Source: Butyricimonas sp. Marseille-P3923 (GTDB lineage Bacteria; Bacteroidota; Bacteroidia; Bacteroidales; Marinifilaceae). Taken from it: a stretch of 64,000 nucleotides of DNA. Location: NCBI RefSeq assembly GCF_900184685.1, contig NZ_FXXL01000006.1, positions 1,240,001 through 1,304,000 on the forward strand, in the 5' to 3' direction. A model generated the notes under the pieces. The model did not search any database, was not told the origin of the DNA, and saw only the letters and a list, made by a program, of their open reading frames with translations. The position numbers and the translations under genes are program-made. Below are positions 44,267 through 53,813 of the stretch, piece by piece (within the stretch, counting starts at the first letter, position 1; every line of letters starts with the position of its first letter).

Positions 44267-44860
44267 ATGGGAAAAATGAGTTTAAAGATTTGCGTGTTTT
44301 TGCTTTTTGGGCTTTTTTTCAGCACGGGAGCGAAATGCCAAAAGATGGCAGTAAAGAGCAACTTGTTGTATGATGCAACGGCAACGATTAATGCCGGTGT
44401 GGAGTTTCGTTTAGCCCCGAGGTGGACGTTTGATCTTTCGGGTAATTATAACGGGTGGACTATATCGGGTGACCGTAAGTGGAAGCATTGGATGATGCAA
44501 CCGGAAGTCCGTTACTGGTTTTGTGATCGTTTCGCTGGACATTTTCTAGGTGCACATGCGTTAGGGGGAAAGTACAATATCGGTAACTTGAAAAACAGCA
44601 TCTCTTTTCTGGGGACTGATTTCTCCAAGTTGACAGATCGTCGTTATCAAGGTTGGTTTATAGGTGCCGGGGTAGCTTACGGTCACTCGTGGATACTTTC
44701 CAAGCATTGGAATTTCGAGGCGGAAATCGGTGTGGGGTACATTTACACGCGTTATGACGTGTATCCTTGTGCCGAGTGCGGGACGAGATTGGCAAAAGGG
44801 CGGTCGCATCATTACGTGGGACCGACAAAAGCGGCGTTGAATTTGGTTTACTTGTTTTAA
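44267..44860 (+). CDS. DUF3575 outer-membrane protein of the fimbrial operon
   Basis: ATG 44267 chosen (197 residues); a TTG at 44261 and an ATG at 44276 are alternatives, all in front of one signal peptide (LKICVFLLFGLFF... to AKC). The mature protein is beta-rich: KMAVKSNLLYDATATINAGVEFRLAPRWTFDLSGNYN is the characteristic start of DUF3575 proteins, with WFIGAGVAYGHSW and a final NLVYLF strand, suggesting a small outer-membrane barrel. DUF3575 genes head Mfa-type fimbrial operons in Bacteroidales. The next gene starts 11 bp later. Confidence 0.85.
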   Translation: MGKMSLKICVFLLFGLFFSTGAKCQKMAVKSNLLYDATATINAGVEFRLAPRWTFDLSGNYNGWTISGDRKWKHWMMQPEVRYWFCDRFAGHFLGAHALGGKYNIGNLKNSISFLGTDFSKLTDRRYQGWFIGAGVAYGHSWILSKHWNFEAEIGVGYIYTRYDVYPCAECGTRLAKGRSHHYVGPTKAALNLVYLF

Positions 44861-44871
44861 AAAGGACGGTT

Positions 44872-46284
44872 ATGAGAAAGATATGGTGTTTTATCATGTT
44901 GATATTATTCGGGGCAAACGTGAGCGGGCAGAAACTTGCCGACGGGCAGGTCGTGGTGAGGAATCTCGACGTGGTGCACGGAGAGAATGCCTTGTTTGTT
45001 TCGATGGATTTGGATGTATCCGCTTTGGATATTGCCACTAACCGGGAATTGCTTTTTGTTCCGGTATTGAAAGGAGATCGGGATAGCGTTCAGTTACCCT
45101 TTGTGATAGTGGCGGGACGGAACCGTTATTTCTATCATTTGCGCAATACTCCCGTGTCGGATGGGGATATGCTGGAACGCGCCGGACAGGCAAAAGTGAT
45201 TCGTTATCGAGCCGCATTGCCGCTCGAGGGATGGATGTCTAAGGCGACGCTGGTAATAGACGAGAGTGCTTGCGGTTGCCGTGGCGAAGGGGAGGACAGT
45301 CGGGTACCCTTGTTGCGGATGGAGCCGAAGGTTTATACCCCGGTGTTCGTGTATTTGCCCCCGGAAGTGGAGACGGTGAAGACGCGGGAGGTGAAAGGTT
45401 CCGCTTATATCGATTTCCCGGTGAATCGCACGGAGATTCATGAGGATTACCGGAATAACCCGTCGGAGTTGCGGAAGATCAGGCAGACGATAGACGTGGT
45501 GCGGAATGATCCGGATGTTCGTATCACTTCGTTAAGCATCAAGGGATTTGCCTCTCCCGAGGGTACTTATGCGAATAATACCCGTCTTGCCAAGGGAAGA
45601 ACGGCAACATTGAAAACGTATGTGCGGGAGTTGTATCACTTCCCGGACAGCGTGATCTTGACTTCCTATGAGCCGGAAGATTGGGCGGGGTTGGAGGCTT
45701 ACGTGGACAGCACGAATTTGAGAAATCGTGATGCGATACTGGCGCTTATCCGTTCCGGTGTGGAGCCGGATGCTAAAGAGAAGATGATAAAATCGACTTA
45801 TCCGGAGGATTACCAGTTCCTGCTGAAGAACGTGTATCCCGGTTTGCGGCACTCGGATTACGTGGTGCGATACGTGGTACGTACTTACACGAGTGCAGAA
45901 GAGATACGCCGAATCATGAAAACACAACCGCAGAAATTGAGCCTTCGGGAGTTGTATATTGCTGCGCAAGGTTTGGAGCCGGGCAGTGACGAGTACAACG
46001 AGGCTTTCGAGATTGCGGTGCGGATGTTCCCGGGGGATGAGGTCGCTAACTTAAATGCTGCCAATGCCGCCATGGCGAAGGGCGACTTGAAGGGAGCTGC
46101 TCGTTACTTGGATAAGGCGGGTGACCGTGGGGAAACTGTTTATGCCCGAGGGGTCTATGCCGCACTATTGAAAGATTATGAAACGGCGATGAGGGTTTTC
46201 ACCGAGGCAGCCCGGAGGGGCATAGCTGAGGCAGAAGATGCCTTGCGCCAAGTAGAAGAAGTAAAAAATGACCAATTTAAATAA
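44872..46284 (+). CDS. DUF3868 domain protein with OmpA-like C-terminal part
   Basis: Start chosen at ATG 44872 (MRKIWCFIMLILFGANVSG), 470 residues with a signal peptide; the longer open frame from 44767 overlaps the previous gene. The N-terminal ~160 residues match DUF3868 (VVRNLDVVHGENALFVSMDLDVSAL). Residues about 185-290 resemble the OmpA peptidoglycan-binding fold (IDFPVNRTEIHEDYRNN, ITSLSIKGFASPEGTYANNTRLAKGRT). The C-terminal ~120 residues have TPR-like helices (DLKGAARYLDKAGDRGETVYARGVYA). Probably a periplasmic or outer-membrane assembly factor for the fimbriae. GC-rich (hand count 60% for line 45361-45420). Confidence 0.85.
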   Translation: MRKIWCFIMLILFGANVSGQKLADGQVVVRNLDVVHGENALFVSMDLDVSALDIATNRELLFVPVLKGDRDSVQLPFVIVAGRNRYFYHLRNTPVSDGDMLERAGQAKVIRYRAALPLEGWMSKATLVIDESACGCRGEGEDSRVPLLRMEPKVYTPVFVYLPPEVETVKTREVKGSAYIDFPVNRTEIHEDYRNNPSELRKIRQTIDVVRNDPDVRITSLSIKGFASPEGTYANNTRLAKGRTATLKTYVRELYHFPDSVILTSYEPEDWAGLEAYVDSTNLRNRDAILALIRSGVEPDAKEKMIKSTYPEDYQFLLKNVYPGLRHSDYVVRYVVRTYTSAEEIRRIMKTQPQKLSLRELYIAAQGLEPGSDEYNEAFEIAVRMFPGDEVANLNAANAAMAKGDLKGAARYLDKAGDRGETVYARGVYAALLKDYETAMRVFTEAARRGIAEAEDALRQVEEVKNDQFK

Positions 46285-46293
46285 AAAGAAAAG

Positions 46294-48279
46294 ATGAAAA
46301 AGATGTGGAATTATTTCGCGAGCATTCTCGTGATGGGTCTGTTCGCCGGGTGTAGCAATGACACCCTTACAGGTGACGATTCAGACGGGGAACTGAATGG
46401 ATCTAAAGATGCCGTTTACATGAACGTGACGGTACAACTTCCTGCCGGGGGAGGGATCGGTGCTCGGAGTAAAACAGACACCCCCGACAAAGGTGATTAC
46501 GTAACCAGTACGGATAAGACGGAAGAGGGGAAAGACTACGAGAATAGAGTCGATGAGGTGTTGCTTGTGTTGGCAACGACTAAGAACGAATTTATCGCTC
46601 ATAGTATTATAGAAACGGATAAAAAAGATGTTATTAAAGAATTGAAATCGTCATCTTTCAACACGACTAAAAAAATTAGTAAATCGGAATTGGCAGCGTA
46701 CTATGATAAAAAAGGAGATGCTAATGGAGATTTGAAAGACGCTAAAGTGCATGTTTACGTGTTCTGCAACCCCACGCAGGATTTAAAAAACAAGATTAAG
46801 AAAGCAGCATTGGAGTCAACAGATTGGGTAAATGAGATTGCAACAGTGGAGGCTGAGAAGGTAGAGACTGAGAATTCTGATGTTTGGGGTGGAAAAGAGC
46901 ATAAGGGTGGTTTTTTGATGTCTAATGCCATGAGAGCAGAAAAGACTTTACCTAAAAACATGGAAGATTGGAAAGATTATGCATCCGAAACTACCGCTTT
47001 CGATTTATCCGGATGGAATAATTATGGCACAGACAAGGAGGTTAATAATAGTGAGTCCGGGGCAATCAAGGTGGAGCGTTCTGTCGCTCGTTTTGATTTT
47101 AGAGACGGAAGCTCTACTGAAACAGATGCTAATACCTATGATGTTGTAAAGAAGGATGGTAACACTATTATGCAAATCCAATTGCAGAAGATTGCATTGG
47201 TAAATATGAGTAAAGAGTTCTACTATTTGCGTCGGGTGTCTAACGACGGATTGGGTGCCGGTACTATTTGTGGTGTGGAAACATCAAATAATTACGTGGT
47301 TGACACGGATGCTGACTACAAGAACGGGACTATTGATATAAATTCTTATGGAGATCATTTTAATTATTGTCTTGGTAATGTGGATGGGGGAATATGGAAA
47401 ATTGACCAAGAGGCTCGTAAACAGTGGGCTGTATATGAAATAGCTAAAATATTAGCTCCTACCGCAGAAGACGATAATTATAAGGATAAAGAGTATAAAA
47501 TTTGGCGTTACGTAACCGAAAACACGATTCCCGGGGAAACAGGCAATCAAAAGCAAGGAATCTCTACCGGGATTGTTTTTAAAGGTAAAATGGTTGTTCC
47601 CAATGGTGCGGATGAAACTTCTTCTTTAGTCAAAGCTATTAATAATGTTAAGGGAGAATCTATGACAGATGATATCCTTTACACGTATTTGACAAATATT
47701 TACGTAACTTGGAAGGAGGTTCGCAAGGCAGCTTTACAACCGGATGCTAGTCAAGAATTTTATAAAGCCGTATTTGGAGATCCCGAAAAGGCAGGCGATG
47801 TTAAGGCAGAGGTATTGAATGCTGCTGGGGAGGTTGAAACACCTGCTAAGTATAGTGACAATATGGATAGTCCAGATTACTTGTGGGCACAATGGCATGA
47901 GAATCAATCAAATATAGGTAAGCCTGAATATTGGGAAAGTTTTAGAGCTGCAGCAGTAAGATCTTTGTTTACAATTTATCAGTCTAGTATAGACGAAACG
48001 ACTAAGATCCCCGGGTATTATTGCTATTATTTTTACTGGAACCGTCATAATGATAATGAGAAGGCAGGAGAAATGGGGCCAATGGAGTTTGCCGTGGTAC
48101 GTAACAATGTATATAAGCTTGCTGTTACTAAAATTGATCGTCTTGGTCACCCGCGCATTTCGGATAACGATCCTGACCCTGTTGACCCGGAAGATCCTGA
48201 CGAAAAAGGCGATGTTTACCTGACGCTTTCCGTTGAGGTGTTGCCTTGGGTAGTTCGTGTAAATAATATCGAATTTTAA
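46294..48279 (+). CDS. Mfa1/FimA-type major fimbrillin
   Basis: A 661-residue lipoprotein precursor: lipobox GLFAGC (Cys20), then a likely A1 strand (AVYMNVTVQLP) and an Arg at about 58 (GIGARSK), where a gingipain-like protease would cut before strand-exchange polymerisation. The C-terminus (YLTLSVEVLPWVVRVNNIEF) matches the donor-strand end of Mfa1-type pilins. Typical Mfa1 is ~560 residues, so this is long; the centre is Asn/Lys/Glu-rich. It lies between DUF3868 and the anchor gene, the normal position for the main shaft subunit. The central part is AT-rich relative to flanking genes. Confidence 0.87.
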   Translation: MKKMWNYFASILVMGLFAGCSNDTLTGDDSDGELNGSKDAVYMNVTVQLPAGGGIGARSKTDTPDKGDYVTSTDKTEEGKDYENRVDEVLLVLATTKNEFIAHSIIETDKKDVIKELKSSSFNTTKKISKSELAAYYDKKGDANGDLKDAKVHVYVFCNPTQDLKNKIKKAALESTDWVNEIATVEAEKVETENSDVWGGKEHKGGFLMSNAMRAEKTLPKNMEDWKDYASETTAFDLSGWNNYGTDKEVNNSESGAIKVERSVARFDFRDGSSTETDANTYDVVKKDGNTIMQIQLQKIALVNMSKEFYYLRRVSNDGLGAGTICGVETSNNYVVDTDADYKNGTIDINSYGDHFNYCLGNVDGGIWKIDQEARKQWAVYEIAKILAPTAEDDNYKDKEYKIWRYVTENTIPGETGNQKQGISTGIVFKGKMVVPNGADETSSLVKAINNVKGESMTDDILYTYLTNIYVTWKEVRKAALQPDASQEFYKAVFGDPEKAGDVKAEVLNAAGEVETPAKYSDNMDSPDYLWAQWHENQSNIGKPEYWESFRAAAVRSLFTIYQSSIDETTKIPGYYCYYFYWNRHNDNEKAGEMGPMEFAVVRNNVYKLAVTKIDRLGHPRISDNDPDPVDPEDPDEKGDVYLTLSVEVLPWVVRVNNIEF

Positions 48280-48287
48280 GAAACGAC

Positions 48288-49295
48288 ATGCAAAGTAGAA
48301 AACGAGATATAGTTTCAAGAATCATCGGTGCGACGCTCTGTGTCGCATCGATGAACTTTGCCTTCTCTTCGTGCGAGAAAATATATGAAGATCTTGATCC
48401 ATGCGCACACGGGGTATCGCTTCGTTTTATCTACGACTACAACATGGAGTTTGCCAACGCTTTCCCCAAGAAGGTGGATTGCTTGACACTTTATATATAT
48501 GACGAGGAAGGCAATCACGTGGGTACCCGTGTGGTGACAGGACCGGAACTGCGTGACGAGGGTTTTCGGATGACGTTGGACCTCGAACCGGGGAATTATC
48601 GTTTCGTGGCTTACGGGGGGATGGCTTGCGGGAAAAGTTCTTTTTCCATGGTACGGACACCGGAATCGGGGTGCAAGTATAGCGATGTGCGGGCAAAGAT
48701 GGATGTGGATTGTTTGACGAATCCCGACCGGAAAAAGTTGCACGATATGTACTGGGGGCAGCTAACGCTTGCCACTGCCGACTTGTATCAAGAGGGCGTG
48801 GTAGAGATGATGAAGAATACCAACAATATCCGAATCATGTTGCAACAGATGAACGGAGAGCCGGTAGATGATAAGGATTTTGATTTCGAGATCACGGATG
48901 ATAACACCTTGTTCGCTTGTGATAACGATTTGATCCCGAACGGGGTCGAGACGTATACCCCTTGGGCTCGAGGACAAGCTTCGACGGGAGTGATGGAGGG
49001 AAGCAAGGAGGTTATCGAGGCGTACGCGGAATTTTCGACTTCACGGCTGATGCTTAAAAATAGCCCGAAACTCGTGATTCGCCGGAAGGATGGCGAGGAA
49101 GTGGTGAACATCCCGTTGAACAATTACTTGCTTTTGTTCAGGAGCGAGTTTCATAAAGATATGGACAAACAGGAGTTCTTGGACCGAAGGAGCGAGTGGT
49201 CGATGCTGTTTTTTCTTGATGAGGATCACACGTGGCTGAAAACGAAGATAAAGATTAATGATTGGACGGTTAGAATCAATGATGCAGAGATATGA
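48288..49295 (+). CDS. FimB/Mfa2-family fimbrial anchor lipoprotein
   Basis: 335 residues; signal with lipobox FSSC (Cys about 29), then the conserved family start EKIYEDLDPCAHGVSLRFIYDYN. Mfa2/FimB proteins attach the fimbria to the outer membrane and limit its length. The C-terminus (WTVRINDAEI) has the beta-strand pattern shared with the shaft subunits. It begins 8 bp after the fimbrillin gene and overlaps the next gene by 4 bp (ATGA). Confidence 0.9.
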   Translation: MQSRKRDIVSRIIGATLCVASMNFAFSSCEKIYEDLDPCAHGVSLRFIYDYNMEFANAFPKKVDCLTLYIYDEEGNHVGTRVVTGPELRDEGFRMTLDLEPGNYRFVAYGGMACGKSSFSMVRTPESGCKYSDVRAKMDVDCLTNPDRKKLHDMYWGQLTLATADLYQEGVVEMMKNTNNIRIMLQQMNGEPVDDKDFDFEITDDNTLFACDNDLIPNGVETYTPWARGQASTGVMEGSKEVIEAYAEFSTSRLMLKNSPKLVIRRKDGEEVVNIPLNNYLLLFRSEFHKDMDKQEFLDRRSEWSMLFFLDEDHTWLKTKIKINDWTVRINDAEI

Positions 49296-50362
49296 TAATG
49301 AAAAAGGTTGCGTATGTTATCATATTGTGGTTAACGGCATCCTTGTTAGCAGGAGGGTGTAGTCGGGATACGAAGGAAGATGCCGGGGAAGAGGTTCTAG
49401 TGAATCTCGATATCAGTGTGGCGTTATCCGACGTGGCTCAAACCTTGGCTCGTGGTGTTAAGGAAGATGCAGGGCCTGCAAATGATGACGAGAAGATGCA
49501 AAAGTTGCGTGTTGTCGTGGTGCGAGAGAATGGTATAGTCGAGAAAAATGGCCTTATGAATCTTTCTCAGCCAGCCGTAATGAATGAACGCTTGAGCGAA
49601 CGTTTGAAGGTGGTTAGCAAGGAATGGAAACAGATTTACCTTTTCGTGAACGAGGATAACGAGAAAATCAAGGTCGGTCATGGAGATAGCGATGAATCGG
49701 TTTCTTTAACAAGTTTTCTTGAAAGCATGGCAGTTGGGTCAGTATTCCCGACAGAAGAGATTTCCGAATTGACTGTCCGGTTGGACATGCCTTCCGGGCA
49801 ATTGGAGGGGGCTTTGCCTATGAGCGAATGTCATTGGGTGTATGTACCCAAAAAGGATCATGAGTGTGAGCTTTTCGTGACGAGGGGTGCCGTGAAATTC
49901 TCGTTCCGAATCACGAATAAAGGTTCGAAAGATAGCAAATTAACCGAATTGACTATCAAAAATATGATGGACAAGGAGTATTACTTGCCGCGTAACGCGA
50001 AATACGAGAACGAGGAAATTGATGGCAATAAATATTTAGCGATACAAACTTATGATATACCTTCGTTTGCCAAAGAATACGATTACAAACAAGAAGGGCT
50101 TGAGATTTCTTTACCTGTTAATAAAGAGGTCGCTTTGAAGCCTATTTATTTGCTGGAGGGGAAACACGAGGGAGCGTATTCCGTGGGAATCAAGGTGAAC
50201 GGTGGCAACATGGAAGGGGTTCTCGAAAATTTACCCAGAAAACTCCCGAGAAACACGCATGTCGTGGTTAATATCACGGTTAATAACAAGAATTTAGAGT
50301 TCGAGGTAAATGTTGAACCTTATAGAGAAGTTGAACTCGAACCGGGTTTCGGGATAAACTGA
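49292..50362 (+). CDS. Minor fimbrillin-like lipoprotein
   Basis: 356 residues; ATG 49292 overlaps the previous stop (ATGATAATG), and an ATG at 49298 is also possible. Lipobox LAGGC (Cys about 23). After the Cys comes a beta strand (VLVNLDISVAL) and an Arg (LARGV) in the position of fimbrillin processing sites. The rest is beta-rich (DEKMQKLRVVVVRENG; WVYVPKKDHECELFVTRGAVKFSF) and ends NLEFEVNVEPYREVELEPG. Likely an accessory shaft or adaptor subunit corresponding to Mfa3/Mfa4; the exact class cannot be set from sequence alone. Confidence 0.75.
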   Translation: MIMKKVAYVIILWLTASLLAGGCSRDTKEDAGEEVLVNLDISVALSDVAQTLARGVKEDAGPANDDEKMQKLRVVVVRENGIVEKNGLMNLSQPAVMNERLSERLKVVSKEWKQIYLFVNEDNEKIKVGHGDSDESVSLTSFLESMAVGSVFPTEEISELTVRLDMPSGQLEGALPMSECHWVYVPKKDHECELFVTRGAVKFSFRITNKGSKDSKLTELTIKNMMDKEYYLPRNAKYENEEIDGNKYLAIQTYDIPSFAKEYDYKQEGLEISLPVNKEVALKPIYLLEGKHEGAYSVGIKVNGGNMEGVLENLPRKLPRNTHVVVNITVNNKNLEFEVNVEPYREVELEPGFGIN

Positions 50363-50376
50363 AAACTTAAGGAGAT

Positions 50377-53300
50377 ATGAAACGGGATATAATATATAGT
50401 CTTTTATGTATGTTGTTCATCTTTGTTATCGCTTGCGAGGATGAACCGTTGGGAGAAGAAGATGATTTTACTCCCGGTGCCAAGAGTGTGGTGACAGCTA
50501 CCGTGGAATTTAAACCATTGGTTCCTGCCTTAAATGGAGCGAGTAGAACAGCGGGGAATGCGATAAAAGAGATTAGCAGTTTATGGATGTTGTTGTACTC
50601 GGAGGATGGAATGTTGGTCGAGAAGTACAAGATTGAAGATTTCACGAAGACAACAATTGGCAGGAATGACCTTACAACAGGTGGACCCTATGCTGAATCG
50701 AAAACCTCTCGTGCATCATTTAAACGGGCTGTTCCTCAAGGACGGTACTATGTTTACGCGGTTGCCAATCTGGATCTGGAACTTGATATTTATAAAGACG
50801 CTATTCAGACTCGGGATGGATTGAAAGGAATATCTTTTAACTGGGTTGCCGAAGATGTGGCAAAGAACAGTCAAATGTTCGGTCACTTTTCAGAGGATGG
50901 AAAGATAGATGCCACGGATGGAACGGTGCTTATTAATAAAAATACGACGAAGTTGTACGCGTGGGTGCGTCGTGCGGCATCGAAAGTGACCGTGGCTTAC
51001 GATGGGACGGATCTTAACGAGAACGTGTACATTTATTTAAAATCAGTACAAATCAAGGATATTCCGGCTACTTGTTTTTTAGGAAAAGAGAATGCTCCCG
51101 ATATTACAAAAGATAAAGCCGCTCTTATAAAGGATGGGGAGTTAATCGATTATTCCGAAGGCAACACCACTTATAACTCTAATTATAAAGCGAGAATCAC
51201 GAAAGGAACTCCTAAATACAGTAGCGCAAATCCGGATAAAAATGAAAAAGATCCTCATGGAGAGACAGTTGAGGCGCTTTACTTCTTCGAGAATATGCAG
51301 GGAGAGGGAGAGGAAGGAACTGAAAGTGATAAGCGGCAAGATGTAAGTGGTAACAATTCCTCGGTAAGCTACCCGACAGGAGGTAAGGAAGATGATAAGG
51401 CTTATAAAGATGCGAAGCCCTCGGGAACCTATATAGAGGTAAGGGCATATTACGTGTCCTCTAATGAAGAACGCGTGGGGAGTGGCGATATAGTCTATCG
51501 TTTTATGCTAGGAAAAGACGTGATCAAGGATTATAATGCTGAACGAAACTATCACTATAAATTAACTCTCAAGTTCAATAAGTTTGCGAACGATGTGGAT
51601 TGGCATATCGAGTATGAAGAGGAAGTACCCGGTATTGAAGTGCCGCAGCCTTATTACATTTCTTATCTTTATAATCGTACCATGGATTTCCCTCTAAAAA
51701 TCAATACTGCCGGGGCTAAACTTTTGTCTTTGGACGCGAGAATTATATTCAACAATTGGGCTCCGGAGGGGGCTTCAACACTGGATTATGCGAGGCAGTA
51801 TGATTGTGCGGTGACGTCCAGTGCTGAAAATGCACCTTGGAATGGTTTTCTGTCGCTTCGCAAGACCACTGCCAGAGTGCTGACAATTGATCCTGACCAA
51901 GCGAATGAGGCGGCTGGCGTGGAGTATGTTGGAACTGAGGATAATACTGCTGGTAATAAACTCTACTATAATAGTAAAGCAAGGGGAAAAAGGAGTTACA
52001 CTATAAGCGAGGGACAAACAGAGTACGTTGATGATGATAATGGTAATTATAGTATAAAACCTACCGAAGGGAATAAAACCGTCAATGTGAAGATTCCGTT
52101 GTATACCCGAGCTAAACAGATGATTATTAGTACAGCTTATACCGGTAATAATCCTTATGTAGCCTATCAACGTCGTGCAGAAGTGGAATTTACCGCGAAA
52201 ATCAAGTTTGATGACGAGAGGGGTGAAAAGATATTAAAAGATACGGCAAAGATTTTTCAGGTGCGACGTGTTGTCAATCCCAAGGGAATTTATCGAAGCG
52301 CGGAGAACACGACTTCCTTTCACGTGAAATTGATGAGATTGCCTAAAGAGGAGGCTACCGAGTTTGAAGTTTTCCCATCCGAAGGACCTTGGCGGGCTTA
52401 TATTCCCGAGGAGGTGGATGGAGTTTCTTTTGAAGGGGATGATTTTATTACACTCAATGGTGGTCAGGAGGTGGTAGGAAAGACGGGAAGTCCTATCGAG
52501 TTCACCGTGAATTTCAAAGGGAAACTCAAAGAGGGGGAGGCTCGTCACACGATTATTCGTGTAGACTATCATAATTATACTTGCCAACACTTGATTTTCG
52601 TGACGCAGGGAGATGCCCCGGTGCAACTTGTGAGCGATGGTGCGAAGTGGCATACCCGCAATTTAGTTAGCGAGACGCGAGAGGCTGCCAATCCTCTTGA
52701 CGAGGGTTCCTTATTCCGTTTTGATAACTTGGAGCAGCCCATTGCGGCATCCAATCAGGTAAATTCTCGAACCCCGTGGACTAATGTTAAAAAAGAAGAT
52801 TTTGAAGATGCTAAAGATAAGGAATTTACAATAGTGGGGAGTGAAAAAAAATTACTGTGGGGAGAGATAGATGCTGGAACTTCTGACACATCTCCCACGT
52901 GGAAGGTGAATTTAGGGAATGGAGCAAGAATTGCAAAGTACGAGGATTACCAAGCTCTTTTTGATGATGCAAATATCCAACAGGGGTATGGGGTGCTTTA
53001 TGGTGATGAGGCTAATGATACTCGCGCAAGTATTCAGGACGTTTATGAATACCGTATCAGTGCAGATGGGAAAGCTAGCGGCTATGGAATGAGAGGATGT
53101 TTCGTGTATAATAAGACTAATGGTAAGCATGTGTTTTTTCCTGTAGGAGCATCGGGATATGGGCACCGAAGGAACTATGATTATGAGCCGTGGGGCGGTA
53201 CTCCATTTAATGAGAATACTAATGGAAGAGGTGTACTTAGATATGCTTCCGGGAGAATAGATTATTACCCCAATCCCAAAAATAATCCTTTATTCTATGA

Positions 53301-53484
53301 TCTATTCCGGCGACCGGGGGCGGTTTATTGGTTGAATAATAAAGTAGAACCGGGTTCTAAAGTTGCTTGGGATATAAATTATTTTACTTTTGATTTTAAC
53401 TCATTAGATGACGCTAATGTCTTTGCGAAGAAAGGAGGGGATAAAAAAAGTGATGCTTGTTTTATCCGTTGCGTGGAAGATTAA
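50377..53484 (+). CDS. Large DUF4906-type fimbrial tip/adhesin protein
   Basis: A 1035-residue lipoprotein (lipobox VIAC, Cys about 20), followed by an Arg processing-like site (GASRTAGN). Its N-terminal ~380 residues look like a fimbrillin module (AVPQGRYYVYAVANLDLEL; VYRFMLGKDVIKDYNAERNYHYKLTL). Middle beta-rich domains follow (about 420-760; VNPKGIYRSAENTTSFHVKL, HLIFVTQGDAPVQL). The C-terminal ~250 residues have a FISUMP-like or C-type-lectin-like pattern (YGMRGCFVYNKTNGKHVFFPVGASGYG, RPGAVYWLNN). Large DUF4906 proteins act as tip subunits of Mfa-type fimbriae. It is the last gene of the operon; ligand unknown. Confidence 0.82.
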   Translation: MKRDIIYSLLCMLFIFVIACEDEPLGEEDDFTPGAKSVVTATVEFKPLVPALNGASRTAGNAIKEISSLWMLLYSEDGMLVEKYKIEDFTKTTIGRNDLTTGGPYAESKTSRASFKRAVPQGRYYVYAVANLDLELDIYKDAIQTRDGLKGISFNWVAEDVAKNSQMFGHFSEDGKIDATDGTVLINKNTTKLYAWVRRAASKVTVAYDGTDLNENVYIYLKSVQIKDIPATCFLGKENAPDITKDKAALIKDGELIDYSEGNTTYNSNYKARITKGTPKYSSANPDKNEKDPHGETVEALYFFENMQGEGEEGTESDKRQDVSGNNSSVSYPTGGKEDDKAYKDAKPSGTYIEVRAYYVSSNEERVGSGDIVYRFMLGKDVIKDYNAERNYHYKLTLKFNKFANDVDWHIEYEEEVPGIEVPQPYYISYLYNRTMDFPLKINTAGAKLLSLDARIIFNNWAPEGASTLDYARQYDCAVTSSAENAPWNGFLSLRKTTARVLTIDPDQANEAAGVEYVGTEDNTAGNKLYYNSKARGKRSYTISEGQTEYVDDDNGNYSIKPTEGNKTVNVKIPLYTRAKQMIISTAYTGNNPYVAYQRRAEVEFTAKIKFDDERGEKILKDTAKIFQVRRVVNPKGIYRSAENTTSFHVKLMRLPKEEATEFEVFPSEGPWRAYIPEEVDGVSFEGDDFITLNGGQEVVGKTGSPIEFTVNFKGKLKEGEARHTIIRVDYHNYTCQHLIFVTQGDAPVQLVSDGAKWHTRNLVSETREAANPLDEGSLFRFDNLEQPIAASNQVNSRTPWTNVKKEDFEDAKDKEFTIVGSEKKLLWGEIDAGTSDTSPTWKVNLGNGARIAKYEDYQALFDDANIQQGYGVLYGDEANDTRASIQDVYEYRISADGKASGYGMRGCFVYNKTNGKHVFFPVGASGYGHRRNYDYEPWGGTPFNENTNGRGVLRYASGRIDYYPNPKNNPLFYDLFRRPGAVYWLNNKVEPGSKVAWDINYFTFDFNSLDDANVFAKKGGDKKSDACFIRCVED

Positions 53485-53718
53485 CTGCTTTAAACATATC
53501 GAAAACCTACTGTACTCCTACCTAAGATCTAGGGTAATAAGTACATGGGGATGCTTTAGGCGTCGTCAATCTTCGGGGTTTCTATATGGGAGATAATAGG
53601 ATGTCCATAGAATGAACGGGGAACGCACGGGGACAGGGTATGATTAGGGTATTATTTGGGTAGGATTGCAGTAGGTTTTCGGTAGGTGTAAAGTCTTTTA
53701 GTTGTTTTATTCGCGGTA
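53485..53718. repeat. Intergenic element with ~25-bp imperfect terminal inverted repeats and G-tracts
   Basis: CGAAAACCTACTG at 53500-53512 is the exact reverse complement of CAGTAGGTTTTCG at 53669-53681, and the next 12 inner bases still match at 9 positions. Between them, about 53615-53660, the + strand has five G-tracts: GGGG, GGGG, GGG, GGG, GGG with spacers of 7, 3, 8 and 8 nt. That pattern allows a G-quadruplex. No ORF of substance lies inside. It could be a small non-autonomous mobile element, a terminator-like structure after the fimbrial operon, or an intergenic repeat family. Confidence 0.5.
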
Positions 53719-53748
53719 TTGAGAAATGAATGAATTTTATTAATTTTG
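53719..53748 (+). promoter_or_regulatory. Promoter of the OmpA-family gene
   Basis: TTG (53719-53721), 19 bp, TAATTTTG (53741-53748) followed by CGGCG: good -33/-7 match. Leads to a ~60-nt leader before the ATG at 53814, so the gene is a separate transcription unit from the fimbrial operon. Confidence 0.65.
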
Positions 53749-53813
53749 CGGCGTTTTTTCGAATTTTGTATATGAGGAATGTTACACGAATAGACACTTT
53801 AATTATTTTAAAA

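Noticed and set aside
44767-44871. N-terminal extension of the DUF3868 gene
   Set aside because: It overlaps the end of the DUF3575 gene and would bury the signal peptide; ATG 44872 gives a normal secreted protein.
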